Below are positions 1-4,250 of a stretch of DNA of 6,496 bases, piece after piece. How positions within the stretch are numbered: position 1 is the stretch's first letter; each line of letters opens with the position of its first letter. Both the position numbers and the translations under genes were made by a program. The stretch comes from Desulfovibrio sp. UBA6121. Lineage in GTDB: Bacteria > Desulfobacterota > Desulfovibrionia > Desulfovibrionales > Desulfovibrionaceae. The stretch is taken from the NCBI GenBank assembly GCA_002422505.1, contig DIVX01000042.1, positions 1 through 6,496 of the forward strand, read 5' to 3'. The notes under the pieces were generated by a model that worked only from the letters and a program-made list of their open reading frames with translations, had not been told where the DNA came from and ran no database searches.

Positions 1-85
1 TCTGGACCTTCCGGTGGAACACGCGTTGAGCTATGAATTGCCTTTGATTCGTGGCCACCTTGAGGTTTTGCAATGTGTAAACCGT

Positions 86-223
86 GTGTGGAGCGGGTTC
101 GCGTAAGAGCAGATCACCGGGCTTCTTAAGCAGGCTGAACCAAACAGGCCGGTGGTGGAGCTGTGCCGCCAGGTCGGCATCACGGGAACGACACTCTACA
201 AATGGCAAAAGTCTGCACCACAA
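86..223 (+). pseudogene. IS3-family orfA transposase remnant (N-terminal fragment, in-frame stop)
   Basis: Read from 86, the frame gives VWSGFA, a TAA stop at 104-106, then EQITGLLKQAE, RPVVELCRQVGIT and TLYKWQ. This matches the start of IS3-family OrfA, the helix-turn-helix DNA-binding partner of the OrfAB transposase, whose usual form is roughly KSRFTEEQIIGILKEAE followed by VKELCRKHGIS and TFYKW. The stop sits exactly where the family has a glutamate, so it looks like a GAA-to-TAA change. Similarity ends near 223. The frame continues with unrelated residues to TGA at 284-286, and no leucine zipper and no orfB follow, so only about 45 of roughly 90-100 residues survive. The same frame is open back to position 2 (27 codons including LDLPVEHALSYELPLIRG). 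That stretch does not resemble OrfA, and I do not recognise it. The element is dead, and no clear terminal inverted repeat is visible. Confidence 0.75.
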
Positions 224-308
224 GCGCCTCATGAGCAGTTCGAAGTGTGGTTCGACAGACAAGAGAATGTGTATGATTTCAGCTGATAACAGATACTCTC
301 TCTAGAAA

Positions 309-323
309 GCATTCAAGAGGCCG
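309..323 (+). repeat. Direct repeat copy 1 (GCATTCAAGAGGCCG)
   Basis: This 15-mer recurs at 664-678 with one change (A to C at the tenth base), so the two copies bracket about 340 bp. The second copy overlaps the tRNA-like 3' end. The pair could be a target duplication, an att-type duplication, or the trace of a rearrangement. It is longer than the 3-4 bp duplication usual for IS3 elements, so it is not a simple IS3 target site. Confidence 0.6.
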
Positions 324-385
324 CTCCCCTCGCCGTCGGCGATTGGCCGGGCTGATCTTTCCATTCTGCACGGTGTTACATTTCT

Positions 386-425
386 CCCCTTGACCGGGAT
401 GCATCGGCGGAGCCCCTTGACTGGG
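386..425 (+). repeat. Tandem pair of 13-bp repeats (CCCCTTGACYGGG)
   Basis: CCCCTTGACCGGG at 386-398 and CCCCTTGACTGGG at 413-425 match at 12 of 13 bases, with a start-to-start distance of 27 bp. Short repeats of this kind occur as transposase-binding sites in the subterminal regions of some IS families such as IS21, but no IstA/IstB sequence is present here, so that assignment is only a guess. Confidence 0.45.
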
Positions 426-429
426 TGAC

Positions 430-494
430 GCTGTGGGGCCTCGTGGCCAGCGGAGAAGGCGAGAGGTTCTCCGCCCCCGTTCGCGCACGGGGGC
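430..494. other. Cluster of successive stem-loops
   Basis: Three inverted repeats follow one another. The first pairs GGCC at 437-440 with 445-448 and can be flanked by GCTG/CAGC. The second is CGGAGAA at 451-457 with TTCTCCG at 467-473. The third is a perfect 8-bp stem, GCCCCCGT at 473-480 with ACGGGGGC at 487-494, and a six-base loop. No run of T follows on either strand, so these are not classic intrinsic terminators. They could be part of a structured RNA or of a mobile-element end. Confidence 0.5.
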
Positions 495-555
495 AGCCCC
501 CCCCGGAGCGGTACGCCATGGTGCGCGAGTTCGTGACCTCTTCGCCTGCAGCAGG

Positions 556-612
556 CTGCACTACAAATCCGCACTACAAAAGTCCCGGAAAGGTCGTTTT
601 TCTGTAGTGCAG
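556..612. repeat. Three copies of GCACTACA, two direct and one inverted
   Basis: GCACTACAAA occurs at 558-567 and again at 571-580, 13 bp apart. The inverse TGTAGTGC lies at 603-610. CTGCACTACA at 556-565 and TGTAGTGCAG at 603-612 form a perfect 10-bp inverted repeat. Either direct copy can pair with the inverted one, giving alternative hairpins. This could be an IS terminus, a protein-binding array or an alternative-fold RNA. The sequence does not decide between these. Confidence 0.55.
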
Positions 613-663
613 GATAAAAACTCACTAATTATTCCAACACCTATGTGCCACACTGTTTGAATG

Positions 664-678
664 GCATTCAAGCGGCCG
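664..678 (+). repeat. Direct repeat copy 2 (GCATTCAAGCGGCCG)
   Basis: This matches copy 1 at 309-323 in 14 of 15 bases and runs into the tRNA-like T-arm that begins at 678. Just before it, TTGAAT at 656-668 forms a small near-palindrome (TTGAATGGCATTCAA), so a short hairpin is also possible here. Confidence 0.55.
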
Positions 679-705
679 TGGGTTCAATTCCCTCCAGTTC
701 CACCA
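674..705 (+). other. Isolated 3' end of a tRNA- or tmRNA-like gene (T-arm, acceptor strand, CCA)
   Basis: The bases can be laid out as the last third of a tRNA: T-stem GTGGG (678-682), T-loop TTCAATT (683-689) with the invariant TTC, T-stem return CCCTC (690-694), acceptor strand CAGTTCC (695-701), discriminator A and CCA (703-705). The stem pairs except for one T-T mismatch (679 with 693). No matching 5' acceptor strand (GGAACTG) or D and anticodon arms exist upstream, so this is not an intact tRNA. It also resembles the 3' end of tmRNA (ssrA) from other bacteria. Such 3' ends are classic integrase attachment sites, so an att remnant or island boundary is the likeliest reading. Confidence 0.6.
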
Positions 706-720
706 CCGATAGATCAAGGG

Positions 721-752
721 CTTGCGAATCGCTTCACAAGTTTTTTTTCTTT
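721..752 (+). terminator. Intrinsic terminator after the tRNA-like end
   Basis: CTTG-C-GAA at 721-728 pairs with TTC-A-CAAG at 733-740 around the loop TCGC, giving seven pairs with one C-A mismatch. Eight consecutive T residues follow at 741-748, then CTTT. It lies 15 bp downstream of the CCA at 703-705, the normal place for a stable-RNA gene terminator, which supports the view that a complete tRNA or tmRNA gene once ended here. Confidence 0.7.
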
Positions 753-1074
753 GCCGCACTCCATTTCGCACGACATATTTCATGCTGCATGAACCGGCCG
801 GTTTACCTAATCAACCAGCCGCAGGAGCGCTTCTTGCGCTGTCCCGAGTTCCAGCAGCAACGCGGTCGCCTTCCTCAACCCCCACGGCATGACGCTGGGC
901 ATTGCCTGTCTAATCGAAGGCAGGAGACATTCATGCGAACGACGAGAGTTTGATTTTGAAATTAGGCGCTGCCGTCCACTGACGGGTGATCAGATTCGCT
1001 CACGCATGGCCGTGCCCTCGGCGTGCTGGCGCCAAGGAGGAGAGCCACTCGTCGATGTTCCCGCTGAAGTACCG
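753..1074. other. Intergenic stretch with two adjoining palindromes, no supported gene
   Basis: No reading frame here has a convincing start and protein-like content. TTCATGC-T-GCATGAA (779-793) runs straight into the perfect 12-bp palindrome AACCGGCCGGTT (792-803), sharing two bases. AGGAG at 922-926 precedes an ATG at 933, but that frame stops after six codons (MRTTRV). A small hairpin, CCGTC at 972-976 with GACGG at 981-985, lies downstream of the HD-GYP gene but has no real T tail. The part at 1000-1074 also carries the in-frame extension past the HD-GYP stop codon. Confidence 0.5.
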
Positions 1075-2391
1075 CTAACAAAGGTTTCGCAGGGTGGCGT
1101 CGAGCTCCTGGGATGAACTTGTGGAGCATATGCGATGCAAGTCCGTCGCAATGGGCCAGAAGGCATCAAACACCTCCGAATCGAAGTGGCTGCCGCGTCC
1201 GCTTCCCATGATTCCAATTGCGGCCTCATACGGGAGCGCCTTTTTATAAGGCCTTGCCGTTGCCAGGGCATCGAAGACATCGGCCACAGCAAATATCCTG
1301 GCAACGAGGGGAATATCCTGTCCCTTGAGTTGCTGGTCGTATCCGGTGCCATCGAAACGCTCATGGTGCCCGCCGAGGACTTCCAGGGCATCGCGCAGCC
1401 AAGTGCTACGGCTCACGATGTCGCGACCGTGCTGCACATGCTGACGCATCTCCTCCATCTCCTCGGGGGAGAGGCGTCCGGGCTTGTGCAGCAATGCATC
1501 CCGGATGCCGATCTTGCCCACATCGTGCAAGAACGCGCCCTTGATGAGTGAACGCATGGCCTGACGGTCAAGCGCCATGCGCTCCCCCAGGCGGACGGCA
1601 TAGATGGTCACGCGGTAGCTGTGCGAGTCCACGTCGCTGTCGCGTTTTGCGCTGGCTCGGCTCAGGACGCTTAAGCTCTCCAGGTTGGCTTCCAGCAGGT
1701 CAAGAAAGTTCGTGTGCATCTGGCGCAGCAGCCGCAGCAGCACCGGGTAGAGCAGCCCGGAGGTGGCCAGGACCAGGGATACGGCCAGGGCGAGGGTCAG
1801 GCCCATGCGTAGATTGGCATCATGAATGACGCTCTCGCGGATGGCGAACAGGCACTCGCCGTAAGCTACGGCGTTTCCTTTGGCATTGGCGAAGGGAATG
1901 AGGATGTGCAGGAAGGGTCTGGGTCCGAGGAACACCAGTTCATACAGGACTCCGCCGGACTCGGCTGGCAACTGGTAGCGCTTGGCCTCCAGATAGCCGT
2001 CCAGTTCCGGTGCAGAATTGAACGCGGGATTGCGGCGGCTGGCGGCAACCCGCCCCTGCGTGTCCATGAGGGTAAGCGTCGCGGCGGCTCCCTGTTGTTG
2101 CTGCTGTCCATAGAGCATGAAGTTGTCCAGGATGTCCTGAAGCCTTTTGTGGTCGCCAAGGCCGGGAGTGTTCAGCTGCTCCTGCGCCAGGAGCTGGAAC
2201 CTGGCGGCGCTGAACAGAACGTTGTCCCGCAGGGTCGCGGTGAAGCGGGCGCGTTCAACGAGGTAGAAGCCGCAGGCGGTCAGAATGCACACGGCGAGGG
2301 TCATGCCGAGGAGCCGTTTGAAGAGCAGGCGGTGCAGCGCGCGCGAGAGAAGCGCCCTGTCGGTCCAGGTGAGCTGCGTCTGTTTCGGCAT
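1075..2391 (-). CDS. Membrane-bound HD-GYP protein, probable c-di-GMP phosphodiesterase
   Basis: The 438-residue product has a cytoplasmic N-terminus and a membrane helix at about 28-45. A periplasmic Cache-like sensor region of some 150 residues follows (contains QQQQQ near 96-100), then a second helix at about 198-221, then an HD-GYP domain from about 235. HD-GYP domains hydrolyse cyclic di-GMP at a metal centre. Visible ligand candidates are H257 (DSHSYRV), H289-D290 (FLHDVGKIGI), H318 (RQHVQHG), H342-H343 (GGHHERFDGTGYD) and D371 (AVADVFDAL), so the site looks complete. The signature reads GYD instead of GYP. ATG at 2391 is chosen because GGAGAGG lies six bases upstream; an in-frame TTG at 2418 lacks such a site. 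It may share a transcript with the small gene upstream. It ends at TAG, and 24 more open codons follow in frame, so the true C-terminus may have been lost. The ligand of the sensor region is unknown. Confidence 0.9.
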   Translation of the reverse strand: MPKQTQLTWTDRALLSRALHRLLFKRLLGMTLAVCILTACGFYLVERARFTATLRDNVLFSAARFQLLAQEQLNTPGLGDHKRLQDILDNFMLYGQQQQQGAAATLTLMDTQGRVAASRRNPAFNSAPELDGYLEAKRYQLPAESGGVLYELVFLGPRPFLHILIPFANAKGNAVAYGECLFAIRESVIHDANLRMGLTLALAVSLVLATSGLLYPVLLRLLRQMHTNFLDLLEANLESLSVLSRASAKRDSDVDSHSYRVTIYAVRLGERMALDRQAMRSLIKGAFLHDVGKIGIRDALLHKPGRLSPEEMEEMRQHVQHGRDIVSRSTWLRDALEVLGGHHERFDGTGYDQQLKGQDIPLVARIFAVADVFDALATARPYKKALPYEAAIGIMGSGRGSHFDSEVFDAFWPIATDLHRICSTSSSQELDATLRNLC

Positions 2392-2397
2392 GTGCCG

Positions 2398-2404
2398 CCT
2401 CTCC
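2398..2404 (-). promoter_or_regulatory. Ribosome binding site deciding the HD-GYP start
   Basis: GGAGAGG on the minus strand sits six bases before ATG 2391-2389, which places the start nine codons inside the longest open frame. Confidence 0.75.
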
Positions 2405-2425
2405 GTCTGCTTGTCCAAACGTCCT

Positions 2426-2562
2426 GCCTGACAGGCCCTGGCCCGGAGGGAGAGGAAGGGCTCTCCCCGGGCGTCCTATCGTGCGCGGGGTTGAGCCCGC
2501 GCACATCCGCATGGGTGCGGCAAGGTCTGTCATGGCGCGGGCGACGGCTGTTTTCCGCCCGC
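2426..2562 (-). other. Structured gap between the small Cys gene and the HD-GYP gene
   Basis: The 184-bp gap holds a series of inverted repeats. GCGGGCG (2537-2543) pairs with CGCCCGC (2556-2562). GTGCGCGGG (2481-2489) forms a perfect 9-bp stem with CCCGCGCAC (2496-2504) around a six-base loop. GCCCG/GGGAGAG (2441-2454) pairs with CTCTCCC/CGGGC (2461-2472) in a 12-bp stem with a two-base bulge. GCCTG-A-CAGGC lies at 2426-2436. None has a T tract on the minus strand, so termination is not shown. They may slow transcription, protect an mRNA end or control translation of the HD-GYP gene. I see no match to the known c-di-GMP riboswitch core. Confidence 0.6.
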
Positions 2563-2575
2563 CGGGTATTTCCTC

Positions 2576-2836
2576 CTACGGGAACGGGAGCGCGACGAGT
2601 GTCGACACGCTCATGCACTCCGCATAGTGGAGGCAGCCTCCCTGGTCGCAGTAGTTGTCCGTCGCTGTTCCGAAGCAGTCAAAACTGCCCTCGGCCCGTT
2701 GCGTGGCCCGAACCTCCTCGATCCGGGCGAGGATCAATTCGCGGCGTTGGTCTTCTTTCAGCGAAAGCGCTGTTGTGGGCTGGGCTCCGGCCTTGCCATT
2801 GGCGCGTGTTCTGATGTCTTCGTTCTGCTCGCTCAT
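2576..2836 (-). CDS. Small cytoplasmic protein with a four-cysteine motif, function unknown
   Basis: The product has 86 residues and no signal peptide or membrane helix. The first half is charged and probably helical (SLKEDQRRELILARIEEV), and the second half carries CFGTATDNYCDQGGCLHYAEC, that is C-x8-C-x3-C-x5-C. The spacing suggests a small zinc- or iron-binding knuckle or a disulphide loop, but this is inference and I do not recognise a named family. The ATG at 2836 is forced, because an in-frame TGA lies four codons upstream and no later Met precedes the motif. Its ribosome site is poor (GGGGGG three bases upstream), while a strong promoter and a roughly 95-base leader stand ahead of it. 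The HD-GYP gene follows in the same direction after a structured gap, which suggests a shared transcript. A cleanly bounded frame with a promoter makes it a likely real gene. Confidence 0.75.
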   Translation of the reverse strand: MSEQNEDIRTRANGKAGAQPTTALSLKEDQRRELILARIEEVRATQRAEGSFDCFGTATDNYCDQGGCLHYAECMSVSTLVALPFP

Positions 2837-2910
2837 AAGCCCCCCGAATCAGCACAAGGACAGCTGGCCCTTGCGGTTTGGCTGTGACAGAGAATGCTCC
2901 GCTCCTCCTT
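2833..2910 (-). promoter_or_regulatory. Leader with an orphan Shine-Dalgarno and possible leader peptide
   Basis: AAGGAGG at 2910-2904 is a perfect ribosome binding site, yet no ATG, GTG or TTG lies at usable distance. The rare start ATT at 2895, eight bases downstream, opens a 20-codon frame with three Cys codons whose TGA overlaps the ATG of the small gene as ATGA. That geometry would allow translational coupling, and the downstream gene has a weak site of its own. AUU starts are rare, so this is a suggestion and not a called gene. Confidence 0.3.
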
Positions 2911-2938
2911 CGCTGGCGGTCAATCTTGAATTGTGAAT

Positions 2939-2967
2939 AATATATACTTTGATAATAATTTAGTCAA
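2939..2967 (-). promoter_or_regulatory. Sigma70-type promoter for the small Cys gene
   Basis: On the minus strand TTGACT (2967-2962) is separated by exactly 17 bases from TATATT (2944-2939). This is the most AT-rich part of the window. Transcription would start near 2932, leaving a leader of about 95 bases before ATG 2836. The promoter probably serves both the small gene and the HD-GYP gene, since no other promoter is visible before the latter. Confidence 0.7.
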
Positions 2968-2973
2968 CAGGGG

Positions 2974-2987
2974 GTGATGTATTTCAC
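2974..2987. promoter_or_regulatory. CRP/FNR-family-like palindrome upstream of the promoter
   Basis: GTGA-N6-TCAC is a perfect core of the CRP/FNR-superfamily operator (TGTGA-N6-TCACA in full). The outer bases do not match. Its centre lies seven bases beyond the far end of the -35 box, about 48 bp before the expected start. That is between the usual class I and class II activator positions, so activation by a standard CRP arrangement is uncertain. A lone TTGTGA half-site occurs at 2931-2936. Confidence 0.4.
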
Positions 2988-3123
2988 GAAAAGAAAAGGA
3001 CCTTTTTCTCTGAGGCGGCATTGGGAGGTGGCAATCAGCCGCTCTGCCCCGTCTTGGGTTCTGGCGGCACGAGAGAGCACGCGCAACCGGGTAGGGATGT
3101 GAACACGCCGGGGCTGATCCGGC

Positions 3124-4248
3124 TCAGCGCGACTGCGCCAGGCTTCTGCGGAACAGCGCCAAGGCAAAGAGGAAAAACACCAGGCCGATGCCCGCGATGG
3201 CCGCCAAGCTGTGCCAGACCATGCCCAGGTCCGCCCCGCGATACAGAATGGCCTGAGCCAGGCTCACGAAATGGGTCGCCGGCGCGATCAGCATGATGTT
3301 CTGCACGATCTCCGGCATGCTCTCGCGCGGGGTGGCGCTGCCGGAGAGCATCTCCAGCGGCAGGATGACCAGGATCATCGACAGCCCGAGCTGCGGCATG
3401 TTGCGGGAAAGCGTGCCCAGGAAGATGCCGATGGAGGCGGAGGCGAAAAACTGCAGCGCCGCCCCGCACAGGAACAGGGGGATGGACCCGGCCAGCGGCA
3501 CGCCGAGAGCGCCCTGCACCACGAAGTAGAGCGACAGGGCCACGGTGACGATGACCACCAGGCCCACGGACCAGATCTTGGCCAGCAGTATCTCCGTGGC
3601 CGAGAGCGGCATGACCAGCAGGTGCTCCAGGGTGCCGTGCTCGCGCTCGCGCACCAGGGCGGCCCCGGTGAGGATGATGGAGAGCATCGTAATGTTGTTG
3701 ATGAGCTCCATGACGCTGCCGAACCAGGCGCTGGTCAGGTTGGGGTTGAACCGGACGCGCGTGGCCAGCCGGATGGCGGGCGGCGGTGCGCCGCGCACGC
3801 CGCGCACGAACTCGCCCACCTCGCCGGCGATGATGTTCTCTATGTAGCCCGCGCCGATGAAGGCCTGGCTCATGCACGTGGCGTCGATGTTGACCTGGAC
3901 GTCGGGCCTTCTGCCCGCCAGCACGTCCCGCTCGAAATCCGGCGGGATGTTCAGCACGAAGATATAGCGCCCGGAGTCCAGCCCGGGGTCCATCTCCGGC
4001 AGGGAGATGTGCCGGGGGATCTGGAAGTGCGGCCCGTAAAAGGCCTGGGCCAGGCGCGCCGAGAGCACGGAGGCGTCCTCGTCGACCACGGCGATGGGCG
4101 CGTTGTGCAACTCCATGGAGGTGCCCTTGACCACCACGTAGATGCCGCCGGAAAAGACCCAGAGGATGACGGCCACGAGCACCTTGTCGCGCCAGAGGCT
4201 GCGCAGCTCCTTGATTCCCAGGCGATAGACATTGACCAGGCGGCGCAT
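3124..4248 (-). CDS. yhhJ: YhhJ-like ABC-2 type permease
   Basis: At 374 residues this is an inner-membrane permease of the ABC-2 exporter family and resembles enterobacterial YhhJ over its whole length, which is about the same size. A helix at about 23-40 is followed by a large extracytoplasmic region (41-175) with DAGRY-like DSGRY, IPPDFERDVLAGRRPDVQVN and RFNPN (166-170). Five more helices follow at about 179-199, 222-244, 253-279, 287-305 and 345-366. The cytoplasmic loop EREHGTLEHLLVMP (201-214) is the conserved coupling segment. ATG 4248 is preferred because GGAG lies eight bases upstream; an in-frame GTG at 4254 overlaps the rbbA stop and is only two bases from that site. Ending next to rbbA, it is almost surely translated from the same mRNA and partners with RbbA. 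The substrate is unknown. No strong terminator follows. Confidence 0.92.
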   Translation of the reverse strand: MRRLVNVYRLGIKELRSLWRDKVLVAVILWVFSGGIYVVVKGTSMELHNAPIAVVDEDASVLSARLAQAFYGPHFQIPRHISLPEMDPGLDSGRYIFVLNIPPDFERDVLAGRRPDVQVNIDATCMSQAFIGAGYIENIIAGEVGEFVRGVRGAPPPAIRLATRVRFNPNLTSAWFGSVMELINNITMLSIILTGAALVREREHGTLEHLLVMPLSATEILLAKIWSVGLVVIVTVALSLYFVVQGALGVPLAGSIPLFLCGAALQFFASASIGIFLGTLSRNMPQLGLSMILVILPLEMLSGSATPRESMPEIVQNIMLIAPATHFVSLAQAILYRGADLGMVWHSLAAIAGIGLVFFLFALALFRRSLAQSR

Positions 4249-4250
4249 GG

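Larger units (their letters stand above)
287..663. other. Noncoding, hairpin-rich block without a supported gene
   Basis: Open frames exist on both strands here, but none has a ribosome binding site or recognisable protein motifs, and their residues are dominated by Pro, Arg and Gly from GC-rich palindromes. What is visible is structure: a direct repeat at both ends (309-323 and 664-678), a 13-bp repeat pair at 386-425, stem-loops between 430 and 494, and three copies of GCACTACA at 558-610. The pattern resembles the noncoding end of an insertion sequence or a small non-autonomous element more than a gene. No family can be named from the sequence alone. Confidence 0.5.

Noticed and set aside
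556..612. CRISPR array or iteron origin from the GCACTACA repeats
   Set aside because: Only two direct copies, 13 bp apart, with no spacers, no Cas genes and no replication gene nearby.
302..625. Minus-strand 107-codon frame across the hairpin block
   Set aside because: No ribosome site and no recognisable motif; the residues come from inverted repeats that keep several frames open at once.
922..953. Short plus-strand frame MRTTRV after AGGAG
   Set aside because: It stops after six codons and nothing recognisable follows in the other frames; at best the start of a lost gene.
972..985. CCGTC/GACGG hairpin as terminator of the HD-GYP gene
   Set aside because: Only five pairs, and no T tract on the minus strand.
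2255..2533. Minus-strand 92-codon frame with ATG at 2533 overlapping the HD-GYP start
   Set aside because: No ribosome site at usable distance, proline-rich residues derived from the hairpins, and a long overlap with the HD-GYP gene.
1822..2814. Long plus-strand open frame of 330 codons antisense to the HD-GYP and small Cys genes
   Set aside because: It is opposite a gene with clear catalytic motifs, lacks domains of its own, and such frames arise easily in GC-rich DNA.
2992..3009. AGAAAAGG-A-CCTTTTTCT near-palindrome after yhhJ, as a possible terminator
   Set aside because: The arms are AT-rich with almost no loop and one bulge, so the hairpin is weak. It is too uncertain to call.
3035..3877. 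Minus-strand 280-codon frame overlapping yhhJ in another frame
   Set aside because: It is Arg/Ala/His-rich low-complexity translation, with no motif, fully inside a confident gene and its tail.
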